Source: Deltaproteobacteria bacterium (GTDB lineage: Bacteria; Myxococcota; Kuafuiibacteriia; Kuafuiibacteriales; Kuafuiibacteriaceae). Taken from it: a DNA stretch of 64,000 bases. Shown piece by piece: positions 18,189-27,135 of the stretch. The translations under genes were made by a program, and so were the position numbers. The stretch covers positions 6,314,001 through 6,378,000 of the forward strand of contig JADJBV010000001.1 of NCBI GenBank assembly GCA_016703535.1. The letters run 5' to 3'. Position 1 is the first letter of the stretch, and each line of letters opens with the position of its first letter. The notes under the pieces were generated by a model. That model did not search any database. It was given only the letters and a program-made list of their open reading frames with translations, and was not told where the DNA came from.

Positions 18189-19409
18189 TCAAGGCGCAAC
18201 GACCGAGCAGCTTGGGCTGCTGGGCCCGAGGAGCCAACCGTAGCGATTGTGTCCGGTCGCCACCAAGGACTGGACCGAACAAGTGTACGTCGCGCCTCGG
18301 GTCACGGGGTCGAGGAAGATCTCTGCGGATCCCCCGGAGCTCGCGCGCCGGATACGGGCGCCGGCGTCATCGTCCTCGCAGGTGACCTGGTAGCCATCCG
18401 CGCCGGGGTCCGTCCAGGAGACGCGCACCTGGATGGCGGTGAAGTCCGTCCTCCATGCAACGAGCCGACAGGTTACGGCGGAAGGGGCCTCCGCCGGACA
18501 CGGAGCCCAGAGCCCGTCGCGTTGCTGACAGGACTGGTCGGCAGGGTCGGTCTCTGTGCACTCGAGGCCCGTGCAGAGCGACACGCAGTGACTGCCCAAG
18601 TCGCTGCATACGTCACAGGGCTGGCATTCGGTCGGGAGAGGGCACTCGACCGGGCTCGCACATGCTTCGCCGGGCGCGGCGAGGCACCGCGAGCTCCGGC
18701 ACAGACCGGACCTGCAGTGGTCATCGGCCCCGCAGACTGCGCCTGTCTGTCCTTCACCGACCTCGGCGCAGCGAAACGGAGGGCGCGACACGTCACAGGT
18801 GATCGGTCGGCGCGAGGGGTCTTGCGCGCAGCCAATCTCCGTCGAGCATACCGAGCCCAGCCCACTTCGACAGAGGCCGACCTCGCGATTACACGATCCG
18901 CTGAGGCACGCGTAGTCGGCGGGGCACGGCGTTTGGTCGGCCCGTGAGCGCTCCGGATAACAGGTCGGTTGATCACGTCCGTCGAGCGCTGCGCAGAACA
19001 GCAGCGCACCACAAGCGTCCCGACCCCAATCGGGGCAACAAGTCTCCGAGAGAATTCTACCCCGCGGGGTCGATTGGCATCCCGTGCTCGCGTCCGCACC
19101 AGGGGCGTCCGCGCTCGTTGCGTCATTCGCACCGGCATCGCCCGGCAGGCACTCGGCCCGAAGGCACTGCCCACACGCAGGATCACACGCCAGGCAATCG
19201 GGATCGCAGCTTGGGGTGACATCACACTCGCAGGCTTCCTGGCAGATGGGTGCTCCGCAGGACGCCCGCACCGCCTGAGGAGGTCCATCGAGCCCGTCGG
19301 AGCGCCGCGCCATAGACAAGTAGCGCCTCATCAGCGAAACGAGCCAGCTCAACGACGGTGATCGGGCCGCCGCCGATGCCACACGCAGAAGACGACCGCC
19401 CCTTTTCAT
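18189..19409 (-). CDS. Cys-rich protein with C-terminal fibronectin-III-like domain
   Basis: A 406-residue protein rich in cysteine, probably extracellular. The N-terminal 45 residues are Arg/Ser-rich and do not form a clean signal peptide. A Cys-dense part follows (APICQEACECDVT, CDPDCLACDPACGQC), then an Asp/Ala linker. Further Cys modules match the 'C..D..C.SGLCR..RC' pattern seen in secreted myxobacterial proteins. The last 90 residues (VRVSWTDPGADGYQVTCED) look like a fibronectin type III fold. I chose the ATG at 19409; the frame runs further but appears non-coding. It may be an N-terminally damaged secreted protein. Confidence 0.55.
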   Translation of the reverse strand: MKRGGRLLRVASAAARSPSLSWLVSLMRRYLSMARRSDGLDGPPQAVRASCGAPICQEACECDVTPSCDPDCLACDPACGQCLRAECLPGDAGANDATSADAPGADASTGCQSTPRGRILSETCCPDWGRDACGALLFCAALDGRDQPTCYPERSRADQTPCPADYACLSGSCNREVGLCRSGLGSVCSTEIGCAQDPSRRPITCDVSRPPFRCAEVGEGQTGAVCGADDHCRSGLCRSSRCLAAPGEACASPVECPLPTECQPCDVCSDLGSHCVSLCTGLECTETDPADQSCQQRDGLWAPCPAEAPSAVTCRLVAWRTDFTAIQVRVSWTDPGADGYQVTCEDDDAGARIRRASSGGSAEIFLDPVTRGATYTCSVQSLVATGHNRYGWLLGPSSPSCSVVAP

Positions 19410-19694
19410 GCGGAACCCGTCAGCCACACGCAGTCGGTGTCCGTCCGGATCTCGCGGGCTGAGCGCGTGACCTCGGTCTCCAGCGCTTGATGGCGGGCAG
19501 GCTCGCGAGGCTGCGGCTCGCCCAGCGCCCCAGCCGCCGCCCCTCAACCCCACCAAGAGGCCCGAGTTCGGTCCCCTCACTGGGCTCAACCCGGTCCTAA
19601 CACCTTGCCTGGTAGGGGTTCTATTTCCGTAGGTCAGCTCGACAAGCAGGCGTAGCCCCGGCAACAGCGCTTGAATTTCCTATCCCCCCGCTTT

Positions 19695-20894
19695 TTAGGG
19701 CGTCAGCAAGGCGGGGATCGGCGCCTGATGCTCGCTGGGCAGTGGGACGCCGCTGGAGATGACGGGTGCCTGCTCCGCGGTCTCGAAGGCGAGCTTCGGC
19801 CACCACGGGACGAACTGGCTCACGTTGTCGGGCTCGACGCTTTGCCCGGGTCGCGGATCGATCACTGGCACTTGCCGAGGCCCCGCGTAGGCGAGCACGC
19901 GCTCGATGGGCTCGGTCCACCCGTGAAAGGCGAGGGTGAGCAAGCCCCAGTGGATCGGGAACATCTTCTTCCCCTTCAGCATCTGGTGCGCGATCACCGC
20001 TTGCTCCGGGCCCATGTGCCAGTCGGGCCAGCCCGCGTGATATTGGCCGGTCTCGAGGAGCGTCACATCGAAGGGCCCGTAGCGCTCGCCGATGTGGGCC
20101 ATCCCCGGGAAGAGGCCGGTGTCGCCGGAGAAGAACACACGGTGTTTGCTTCCGATCAGCGACCAGCTCGACCAAAGCGTCGCGTAGTTGTCGATGAGTA
20201 CTCGGCCCGACGCGTGGCGGGCCGGCGTGCACACGATCTCGACGTCGCCCACTGATCGCGACTCCCACCAATCGAGCTCGACGATCTTTTCTTTAGCGAC
20301 GCCCCAGTATTCGAGGTGGGCGCCAATCCCCAGCGGCACGAAGAACTTCGTGTCCCAGTCTTTCATCGCTACGATCGTGCCCATGTCGAGGTGATCGTAG
20401 TGATCGTGGGAGATCACCACCGCATCGATGTGCGGCAACGCCTCCAGCGCGATCGGCGGCGGGTAGTAGCGGGTGGGGCCGATCCAGCTGAATGGGCCGG
20501 CGCGCTCGCTCCACATCGGGTCGGTGAGGATGCGCTCGCCGTCGATCTCGATCAGCGTCGAAGCGTGGCCCATCCAGGTGATCCGGAGACCGCTGGCGGG
20601 GGGCGTCTCGAAGTGCCTCGGATCGATCGTCACCGCGGGCGGCGGCTCAACCGGCGTCGCGTGGTCACTGATGTTGAACATCCCGGTGATCGTTGGCCAC
20701 ACGTGGTTGACGATCGGCTGGGGGTTCTCGAAGTGACCGTCTTGCCATTGGGGCGAGCGGGTCATGCGCGCTTTGCGTGCGCCCGTCGCTTGTTTGCCGA
20801 ACGCGACGCAGCCGTTGGCGACGGCGACGCCGCCGACCAGCAACGACGCGAGCGCGCCCCAGCGCAGCACACGCCAAAAACGAGAACGATTCAT
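19695..20894 (-). CDS. Metallo-beta-lactamase-fold hydrolase (NAPE-PLD / UlaG-like), lipoprotein
   Basis: A 399-residue exported MBL-fold hydrolase. The N-terminal hydrophobic segment ends VANGC, a likely lipobox. Zinc ligands are in the HDHYDHLD motif (near residue 163), a downstream TPARHASGR His and the FFSGDTG aspartate, with a late His in FPIHWGLL. The WMGHASTLIEIDGERILTDP start of the fold is typical of the NAPE-phospholipase-D-like branch. It overlaps the TetR gene by ATGA and is probably the regulated target of that repressor. The substrate may be a phospholipid or a small ester; it cannot be fixed from sequence. Confidence 0.85.
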   Translation of the reverse strand: MNRSRFWRVLRWGALASLLVGGVAVANGCVAFGKQATGARKARMTRSPQWQDGHFENPQPIVNHVWPTITGMFNISDHATPVEPPPAVTIDPRHFETPPASGLRITWMGHASTLIEIDGERILTDPMWSERAGPFSWIGPTRYYPPPIALEALPHIDAVVISHDHYDHLDMGTIVAMKDWDTKFFVPLGIGAHLEYWGVAKEKIVELDWWESRSVGDVEIVCTPARHASGRVLIDNYATLWSSWSLIGSKHRVFFSGDTGLFPGMAHIGERYGPFDVTLLETGQYHAGWPDWHMGPEQAVIAHQMLKGKKMFPIHWGLLTLAFHGWTEPIERVLAYAGPRQVPVIDPRPGQSVEPDNVSQFVPWWPKLAFETAEQAPVISSGVPLPSEHQAPIPALLTP

Positions 20895-21472
20895 CGTGAT
20901 CCCCCGATCGGTGCACAGAGCGCGCGCACGGCGACCTCGATCGCCGCGACGAACGCAGCGCGAGAGGTCGAGCCGTATTTGAGCCCCCGAGCCGTCGCCA
21001 GCAGCGTCTCGCTGAGCTGCTTCGGCGTCAGCTTCGCGGGCTGGTAAGCAGCCTTGAGCTCCGAGGCCCCGATCGCTTTGCTGAGCGCGAGGAGAAAGCG
21101 TGCTTCGTATTCACCGATCAAGTCACCGACCAACGACTTACTGACGTCGGCGAGGTCGGAGGCGCCCGGGCCCATCACCCCGACAAACCGGCCGGTCCAC
21201 GCGTCGAGCGCCATGACTAGGCGGTCGGCGATCGGTCGCTTTTTGTCGGCGAGCCCCGCAACCGCGCTCGCGTACAGCTTTCCGACGCCGTGCTCGACGG
21301 TCGCGCGGAAGAGCTCTTCTTTGGTCGCGAAGTGCAGGTACAGGCCCTGCCGGGAGATCTCGGCGGCCCGGGCGACCTCTTCCATCGAGGTCTTCCGAAA
21401 GCCGTAGTGTAGGAACACGCCGAAGGCGGCTTCGAGGATCGCGCTTTGCCTCGGATCGGGATCCTTACTCAC
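20891..21472 (-). CDS. TetR-family transcriptional regulator
   Basis: A 193-residue repressor-type protein. The N-terminal helix-turn-helix reads SAILEAAFGVFLHYGFRKTSMEEVARAAEISRQG in pieces: AAFGVFLHYGFRKTSMEEVA, then the recognition helix SRQGLYLHFATKEELF. The C-terminal ligand-binding half is helical with no known ligand. I prefer the GTG at 21472, because the palindrome at 21484-21509 would otherwise lie inside the coding sequence. An upstream GTG at 21499 is also in frame. The stop overlaps the hydrolase start (ATGA). It probably represses itself and the hydrolase, and perhaps the divergent epimerase. Confidence 0.85.
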   Translation of the reverse strand: MSKDPDPRQSAILEAAFGVFLHYGFRKTSMEEVARAAEISRQGLYLHFATKEELFRATVEHGVGKLYASAVAGLADKKRPIADRLVMALDAWTGRFVGVMGPGASDLADVSKSLVGDLIGEYEARFLLALSKAIGASELKAAYQPAKLTPKQLSETLLATARGLKYGSTSRAAFVAAIEVAVRALCAPIGGSR

Positions 21473-21483
21473 CTTGGGCTGTA

Positions 21484-21509
21484 TTGACAGTGTGGGCACA
21501 TGTTGTCAA
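21484..21509. promoter_or_regulatory. Putative TetR operator palindrome
   Basis: A 26-bp imperfect inverted repeat has arms TTGACA and TGTCAA at its ends and GTG/CAC closer to the centre. It lies between the TetR gene and the divergent epimerase pseudogene. One arm (TTGACA) could also act as a -35 on either strand. Its position fits a TetR-family operator controlling both directions; binding is inferred. Confidence 0.5.
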
Positions 21510-21523
21510 GTCGGGTTGGAGAC

Positions 21524-22124
21524 ATGAAAGTCATGATCTTTGGGGCTACGGGAATGATTGGCCAGGGTGTGATGCGCGAGTGTCTGCTCGATCCGGACAT
21601 CACCAAGGTGTTGGCCGTCGACCGCAAGGCGACTAGGAAATCCGATCCCAAGCTGGAAGAGCTGGTGCACGCCGACTTCTTCGACTTCGCCCCGATCAAG
21701 GGACGGCTCGCCGGCTACGACGCTTGTTTTTCTGCCTCGGCATCTCCTCGGCGGGCATGAGCGAACAGGACTATCACCGCACGACCTACGAGATCCCGCT
21801 GGCCGTCGCGAGCGCGTTGGTCGAGATCGACCCCCAAATGACATTCATCTATTTGTTCGGGGGGCGGCAGCGACAGCAGCGAACAAGGCCGCGTCATGTG
21901 GGCCAGGGTCAAAGGCGAAGCCGAAAACGCCGTCCAAAAAATGCCTTTTGCGGCCAAATACGCCTTTCGGCCAGGCTTCGTGCAGCCGATGGCGGGCGTG
22001 TCCACTCAGCACAACCCGTTCCGCGCGCTCTACAAAGTTCTCAGCCCGATCTACCCGCGCGGCTCGTGACGGCGCCGATAAGTTCATCCTCGAGAACGTC
22101 GACATCAATCGCTTGGCCCAATGA
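21524..22124 (+). pseudogene. Broken NAD(P)-dependent epimerase/dehydratase (SDR-type) gene
   Basis: The first 66 codons encode a Rossmann N-terminus (MKVMIFGATGMIGQGVMREC) with GGAG before the ATG. The frame is then lost at a run of five T near 21726, where one extra base would restore FFCLGISSAG. A second shift occurs at a run of six G near 21858; removing one base restores DSSEQGRVMWARVKGEAENA. A final in-frame tail, DGADKFILENVDIN, resumes near 22070 after an apparent deletion of perhaps 30 codons. The first two changes sit in homopolymers and could be sequencing errors; the deletion could not. It lies next to the TetR palindrome. Confidence 0.75.
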
Positions 22125-22242
22125 TCACGCGACGCAGCCGGCAGAGGTGGGGCGCAGATCGTTGTACACGTTGACCGCGTCGACCGCGTCGACAGATGCG
22201 TCCGCCTCGAGCGCGTGGCCGATCGCCCGCGGGACCCGACGG

Positions 22243-23226
22243 TCAGAAGCAGACGGACCAGTTGCCCACGTAGTCTTGGTAGCGGCCACGGAACGGGGCG
22301 CCGTCGGCGGCCCGGAGTTCTTCGCCGTTCACCGTGAGGTACAGCTCGATCTCCACCTCCGCATAGTTGCCGGTGGCGTCCGCGCGCACGGTATAGCTTG
22401 GGCAGTCGCTGCGATCTTGGATGCCGGCGCCGCGCGGCCACTCGAAGGGATCGAGGGCCCGGAGGTCCACGACGTAGTGGGCGTCGTTGCCCCAACGTTC
22501 GTCGAAGTTGACGTAGGTGGAGGTGAAGTCGGCGTCGCCGACGTAGCGGTGGTGGACCTGGACGTCGAGTTGGCGCCAAAGGTCGGGGTTGTCGAAGTCG
22601 GTCACGCCCGGGGCCCAGACTTGAAAGCCGATCTGGCGGAGGGCGGCGCGCTGACGGGCCCAGGTTTCGTAGAGGAAGCCACCTTGGAGATCACGCCAAC
22701 GGCCGGAGCAGATGCGGCCGTTGCAGGTCTGGCGTTCGAAGGCGTAGCTCACGTTGCCCATCCAGCCGGGGGTTCGTTCTTCGGGAGCGGCTTCGATCTC
22801 GAAGACGTAGTTGTTGCCGAAGTTGGAGTCCCAACCTTGGCAGCCGGCGACGCTGGTGCTCTCGAACCAGAGCTCGAGTTTGCCGCTGCGATCGAGGAGG
22901 AGGCCCGGGTTGGCGTTGCTGGGATCCGGGCTGTGACCGGCGACGTGGACCGAACCCCCTTCTCCGTCATCCCAACGGTAGTGGCCCGTCACGCTGAACG
23001 CGGGTGCGCCCCTCTGGGTGGCCCGACAGGCGCTGCGTTCGATGGCGTAGTCAAAGCGGAGGCGACGCCCGGCCTGGAGCGGTCCGTCGACGGTGAGGCT
23101 CCAGTCGGCGTTGAAGTGGAGCGTGGCGTCGGCGCCGACCGCCTCGATCGCGGTGCTCAAGGCCGCGTCGGGTCCGCCGCCGCAGGCTGCTGAGAAGATC
23201 AAACCGGAAGCGAAGAGGTACCGCAC
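22243..23226 (-). CDS. DUF6209-like lipoprotein
   Basis: A 327-residue exported protein. Starting at the GTG at 23226 it has a short lipoprotein signal ending FSAACGGG. Three regions look like beta-sandwich strands: TLHFNADWSLTVDGPLQAG, VTGHYRWDDGEGGSVHVAG and LELWFESTSVAGCQGWDSNF. This order resembles DUF6209 proteins, which are common in myxobacteria. A second module follows (GQ-like FLYETWARQRAALRQIGFQ, then DVQVHHRYVGDADF). Cysteine pairs at conserved positions suggest disulfides. The role is unknown. The gene stands alone, 44 bp downstream of the HigA-like gene. Confidence 0.6.
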   Translation of the reverse strand: MRYLFASGLIFSAACGGGPDAALSTAIEAVGADATLHFNADWSLTVDGPLQAGRRLRFDYAIERSACRATQRGAPAFSVTGHYRWDDGEGGSVHVAGHSPDPSNANPGLLLDRSGKLELWFESTSVAGCQGWDSNFGNNYVFEIEAAPEERTPGWMGNVSYAFERQTCNGRICSGRWRDLQGGFLYETWARQRAALRQIGFQVWAPGVTDFDNPDLWRQLDVQVHHRYVGDADFTSTYVNFDERWGNDAHYVVDLRALDPFEWPRGAGIQDRSDCPSYTVRADATGNYAEVEIELYLTVNGEELRAADGAPFRGRYQDYVGNWSVCF

Positions 23227-23269
23227 GGGGCGCCGAGTAGCCCCGGCCGCCGAAAGTGTCAACAGGACA

Positions 23270-23674
23270 CTATCTCTTGGTTTTCGGGCGTTTGGAGGGC
23301 ACCCGGAGCAGGGTCTCGGCCGGCACCCCGAGCTCGTCGTGGAGCCGGCGGATCATCGCCAAGCTGAGGCCACGCTTGCCGCGGAAGACCTCCGAAACCC
23401 GGGAGGCGCTGCCGAAAAGAGGCGTGAGCGCCGATCGCTCCAGCCCCAACTGCTCGAGGCGGAACTCGATCATCACCAACGGGTCGGGGCGATCGATCGG
23501 CCAACGCTTGGACTCGTAGGCAGCCACCAAGGTGGCCAGCACTTCGAGCTCGTCGCCCGCCCGGCTCCCCTTCGGCGCGCCCCACAACGCGTCGATCCGG
23601 GCCATGGCTCGGGCGTGGGAGTGGTCATCGACCACAGGAAACACGGTCACTTCTTGAACTCGCTGAGCCTTCAT
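23270..23674 (-). CDS. HigA-like XRE-family regulator without adjacent toxin
   Basis: A 134-residue helix-turn-helix protein resembling HigA-type antitoxins of the long form. The DNA-binding part is ERSALTPLFGSASRVSEVFRG with the following RGLSLAMIRRLHDELG. The preceding segment DPLVMIEFRLEQLG is the usual HigA lead-in. GAGGA lies a few bases before the ATG at 23674. HigA antitoxins normally follow a HigB toxin gene, but here the upstream neighbour is the HrpB helicase (18 bp away) and the downstream neighbour is a lipoprotein. It is therefore an orphan, possibly acting as an ordinary transcription regulator. Confidence 0.8.
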   Translation of the reverse strand: MKAQRVQEVTVFPVVDDHSHARAMARIDALWGAPKGSRAGDELEVLATLVAAYESKRWPIDRPDPLVMIEFRLEQLGLERSALTPLFGSASRVSEVFRGKRGLSLAMIRRLHDELGVPAETLLRVPSKRPKTKR

Positions 23675-23692
23675 ATCGTCCTCGCTCGATCG

Positions 23693-26194
23693 TCAGCGGC
23701 GCGGGCGCACCCTCGCGGTGGGGATCCCTTCCCGGGGATCTTCGGGCCATTGGTGTTTGGGGTAGCGGCGGCGCAGCTCCTTTCGGACCTCGTCGTATGT
23801 GTTCTCCCAGAAGCTCTTCAGATCTTGGGTGACCTGCACCGGGCGTTGATTGGGCGCGAGCAGCTCCATGCGCACGGGCACGCGGCCTTTGGCGATGCGC
23901 GGCGTCTCGTAGAGGCCAAAGATCTCTTGGAGGCGCACCGACAAGGTGGGCGGGCCGTCGGGTTCGTAGCGGAGTTTGGCCCGGCGGCCGCTGGGGATCG
24001 GCAGGTCGACGGGCGCCTCTTTGTCCAGGACGCGGCGGGCCTCGTGGGGCACGCGCTGGAGCAAGGCCTCCACCAGATCCAGGCGCTGCAGATCGGCGAA
24101 GCTCTTTTTGCCTTCACACAACTCGGCCAAGTGCGCTTTGCGGGAGGACGGGCCCAACTCGGGCAACTCCAGCTCGGGGGCGGTGCGGCGCAAGAAGGCC
24201 CAGCGGTTGAAGAGGTTGGACAACTCGTCGGTGATCGGCAGGGCCCGCTCCAGATCCGCCTCGGCGTGTTCGGCGAGCAAGGCCGCCAACACCTCCGCCG
24301 ATCCCTGGGGATCGGGGCGTTCGTCCAACACCAGCTCCCCGAAGCGGGTCTCAATGACCGCCTCGGCCGCCTCCCGCCCGAGGTTCCAGCGGGCGCCGGC
24401 CTTCTTTTGAAGGCCCCCCAACTCGGACAACCACGGCCGCTCCACCTGGCTGGCGATCCGGATCAGGCCGCTGCCGCCGGCCCGGGCGCTGCCGTCGATC
24501 TCGATGGCCACTAAAAGTTCGCCCTCTCGCACGCAGCTCTCTTTGGCGAGGCGCAAGGAGCCGCCGCCGGCCATCACGATCTCATCACTTTGCCCGCGGC
24601 GTTTTCCGATCCGATCCGGGAAGCCGGCCAAGATCACCTGGAGCAGCGCGTCTTCGTGGGCCTCACCGGCCTTGGCCTTGCCGAGCACCGACTCGGCGGT
24701 CTGGGCCAAACGACGCTCCACGTCCCGCACGGTGCGCACCGCACCCGCGTCCAGGTTGAAGTGGCCTTGATCCATCAGCTCGGCCCGGCGCAACAGATCC
24801 GAGGCCCCCACGTGATCCGGGGCCGCGTCTTTGGACCTTCGCAAGATATCCCGCTCCGAGGCCAAGGCCGCCAGGCGCGCGCCGTCGACCACGATCCCTC
24901 GGGCATGGGCCGCCACCAACAGGCTCGCGAGCCGTGGGTGGAGCGGAAAGCGGGCCAGCTGCTCGCCTCTGGGCGTGAGGCGAAACTGATCGGGCACCAA
25001 AGCCCCCAAGGCGCGCAACAAGTGGAGGGCGCGGCTGATGGCCGCTTCGGTCGGGGCCTCGAACCAACGAAACTGCCGCGGATCCTTGGAGGTCCAACGA
25101 ATGATCTCCAGGGCCAAGGGTGCAAGATCGATGCGCTTGATCTCCGGCTCGTCGTCGGCGGCCAGGGTCCGCTGCTCCTTTTCGGTCCAGAGGCGATAGG
25201 CCCGGCCCGGCCCGGTGCGTCCGGCGCGGCCCGTACGTTGAGCCGCCGAACGGGCGCTGATCCGCACCATCTCCAAGGCGTCGACGCCCCTGGCCGGATC
25301 GTGCCGGGCCAACTTGTGGAGGCCGAGGTCGACCACGGTCTCCACGCCCCGGATGGTCAAGGAGGTCTCGGCGATGTTGGTCGAGAGGATCACCTTGCGG
25401 CGGCTGGACTCGGCCAAGGCCCGATCCTGATCGCGGCTGTCGAGTTCGCCGTAGAGCATGGTGACGTCGACGCCCTCCACCAAGGGATCGAGCTGCTCCT
25501 TGGCCCGCCGGATCTCGCCCGCGCCCGGTAAAAACGCGAGCACGTGGCCGGTCTTCGATTCGCGCAGCGCCCGCCGTACGCCCGAGACCAACAGCTCGAC
25601 GGGGAAGCGATCGTCGGGGCGCTCGAGATAAAACAGCTCCACCGGATAAGCGCGACCTTCACTTTCGATCACCGGGCAATCGCCCAAAAAGGCCTGCACC
25701 GGCCCCGGATCTAAGGTCGCCGACATCACCACGATCTTGAGCTCGGGACGGACCTCTTGCACCTCGCGCAAAAACGCCAAGGCCAGGTCGGCGTGCACCG
25801 AACGTTCGTGGAACTCGTCCAGGATCACCGCGCCTACGCCCTCCAACATGGGATCGGTCTGAATGCGCCGGGTCAGGATCCCTTCGGTGACGATGGCGAT
25901 GCGGGTGGCGGCCGAGGTCCGATCTTCGAAGCGGATCTGATAACCGACCTCCCCGCCCAACTTGGCGCCCCGCTCTTCGGCGATGCGGGTCGCGGAGAGC
26001 CGGGCGGCCAGGCGCCGGGGCTCGAGCATCAAGATCCGCTCTTTGGGCCCAATGAGGCCGTGGTCGAGGAGGGCCGAGGGGACCCGGGTGGTCTTGCCGG
26101 CGCCGGGCGGCGCGATCAACACCAGGTTGGGAGAACGCCGAAGGGAGGCCACCAGCTGGGGCAGGACCTCGTCGATCGGCAAAGGCGCCGGCAT
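23693..26194 (-). CDS. hrpB: ATP-dependent helicase HrpB
   Basis: An 833-residue DEAH/RHA-type helicase. Walker A is APPGAGKTTRVP near residue 28, and the DEFHERS box is near 127. SATLD and the motif VI region QRTGRAGRTGPG follow. The C-terminal HrpB-specific domain is present (FGLYETPRIAKGRVPVRMELLAPN). Length and order match the family. I chose the ATG at 26194; a GTG one codon upstream also fits. HrpB proteins are conserved putative RNA helicases of unclear physiological role. It is probably transcribed with the HigA-like gene, 18 bp downstream. Confidence 0.93.
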   Translation of the reverse strand: MPAPLPIDEVLPQLVASLRRSPNLVLIAPPGAGKTTRVPSALLDHGLIGPKERILMLEPRRLAARLSATRIAEERGAKLGGEVGYQIRFEDRTSAATRIAIVTEGILTRRIQTDPMLEGVGAVILDEFHERSVHADLALAFLREVQEVRPELKIVVMSATLDPGPVQAFLGDCPVIESEGRAYPVELFYLERPDDRFPVELLVSGVRRALRESKTGHVLAFLPGAGEIRRAKEQLDPLVEGVDVTMLYGELDSRDQDRALAESSRRKVILSTNIAETSLTIRGVETVVDLGLHKLARHDPARGVDALEMVRISARSAAQRTGRAGRTGPGRAYRLWTEKEQRTLAADDEPEIKRIDLAPLALEIIRWTSKDPRQFRWFEAPTEAAISRALHLLRALGALVPDQFRLTPRGEQLARFPLHPRLASLLVAAHARGIVVDGARLAALASERDILRRSKDAAPDHVGASDLLRRAELMDQGHFNLDAGAVRTVRDVERRLAQTAESVLGKAKAGEAHEDALLQVILAGFPDRIGKRRGQSDEIVMAGGGSLRLAKESCVREGELLVAIEIDGSARAGGSGLIRIASQVERPWLSELGGLQKKAGARWNLGREAAEAVIETRFGELVLDERPDPQGSAEVLAALLAEHAEADLERALPITDELSNLFNRWAFLRRTAPELELPELGPSSRKAHLAELCEGKKSFADLQRLDLVEALLQRVPHEARRVLDKEAPVDLPIPSGRRAKLRYEPDGPPTLSVRLQEIFGLYETPRIAKGRVPVRMELLAPNQRPVQVTQDLKSFWENTYDEVRKELRRRYPKHQWPEDPREGIPTARVRPRR

Positions 26195-26252
26195 CACCCT
26201 CGGCTCGCACCCTGGCGAGCCGTTGGCAACGTCGTCGTCAGCGCCCGCGCGG

Positions 26253-26648
26253 CTACTTCTTCTGCATCAAGGCGATCTGGGCGACGCCACCCCGGTGTTG
26301 TCCGGCCTGGGGGGCGGCCCGGGGCTGAAACTTGGCCCCCGGCGCCAAGGCCCCCAAGGAGGCCTCGGCCATGCCCGCCAAGCCGGCGCTCAAGCTGAGG
26401 TCCCGGAACACTTGCTCGCTGATGCCCGCGGCGCGCATCAGCGCACTCAGCGCGCTGGAGGTCTCTTCGGGGGTCGGCCGCTCCACCTTGGCCCAGAATT
26501 CCTGCACGATCTGGGTGAGCTCGGGGGAGAGGCTGCTGCCTTCGGGCGCGACCTCTTGGAGGGCGGTGGCAAAGACTGGGATCAGGACCTGCCGCTGGGC
26601 CTCAGGGAGGGCCGCGACCTGCTTCATCAGCTCGACCAATCGGCTCAT
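26253..26648 (-). CDS. Hypothetical protein, last gene of an unknown three-gene operon
   Basis: A 131-residue soluble, mostly helical protein (LVELMKQVAALPEAQRQ, SALSALMRAAGISEQV) with a Gly/Gln/Ala-rich, probably disordered C-terminal tail. I do not recognise the family. AGGAG lies seven bases before the ATG. It starts one base after the stop of the upstream gene, so the two are co-translated. Strong ribosome sites on all three genes of this set contrast with the Shine-Dalgarno-poor genes around them. Confidence 0.6.
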   Translation of the reverse strand: MSRLVELMKQVAALPEAQRQVLIPVFATALQEVAPEGSSLSPELTQIVQEFWAKVERPTPEETSSALSALMRAAGISEQVFRDLSLSAGLAGMAEASLGALAPGAKFQPRAAPQAGQHRGGVAQIALMQKK

Positions 26649-26649
26649 C

Positions 26650-27108
26650 TCAGCTCCTGGGCAGGAGTTGGAGGGCGCGCACGGCCTCGTCGAACTCCGC
26701 TTGGTTCAAGGCCTCGCCGCACTGCTTGCGGACGAAGGTGAACAGCTCACCGACCAGTCGACCATCGCGGCCGTGGGCGTAGCGCCCCAGCTCTTCGAAG
26801 CGCTGAAAGGCGGCTTCGAGGCCGGGGGGCATCTCGGAGCGTGGTCGCCGTTGGGTCTGCTCGGGTGTGTAGGGCAAAGGACCAAAACCGGCCGCAGCGA
26901 AGGCGGTGTTGATCTTGTTGAAGTCAATGTCCTCGGGGCGGCGACCCTCCAGGTAGTCGGTCAGGCGATCGACGATGCCTTGCTTTTCGACCGGATCCCG
27001 CTCTTCGGCGAGGCTCCGGAGCATCGCGTTCACCATCGGCGCGTTGCGATCGGAGTAGTCCCACTCCGATCGGCGAGCGAGCCCTAAACTGTTGACCGCG
27101 TCGACCAT
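26650..27108 (-). CDS. Hypothetical protein, middle gene of the unknown operon
   Basis: A 152-residue soluble helical protein. A basic/acidic N-terminal part (RRSEWDYSDRNAPMVNAML) is followed by EERDPVEKQGIVDRLTDYL and a C-terminal helix set (LVGELFTFVRKQCGEALNQ). No known domain is seen. GAGGAGG lies eight bases before the ATG at 27108. It is 27 bp downstream of the first gene. The protein could be structural or an assembly chaperone, but nothing in it points to a function. Confidence 0.6.
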   Translation of the reverse strand: MVDAVNSLGLARRSEWDYSDRNAPMVNAMLRSLAEERDPVEKQGIVDRLTDYLEGRRPEDIDFNKINTAFAAAGFGPLPYTPEQTQRRPRSEMPPGLEAAFQRFEELGRYAHGRDGRLVGELFTFVRKQCGEALNQAEFDEAVRALQLLPRS

Positions 27109-27135
27109 GGAGAGATCCTCCTCGAGGGTCAGAGC

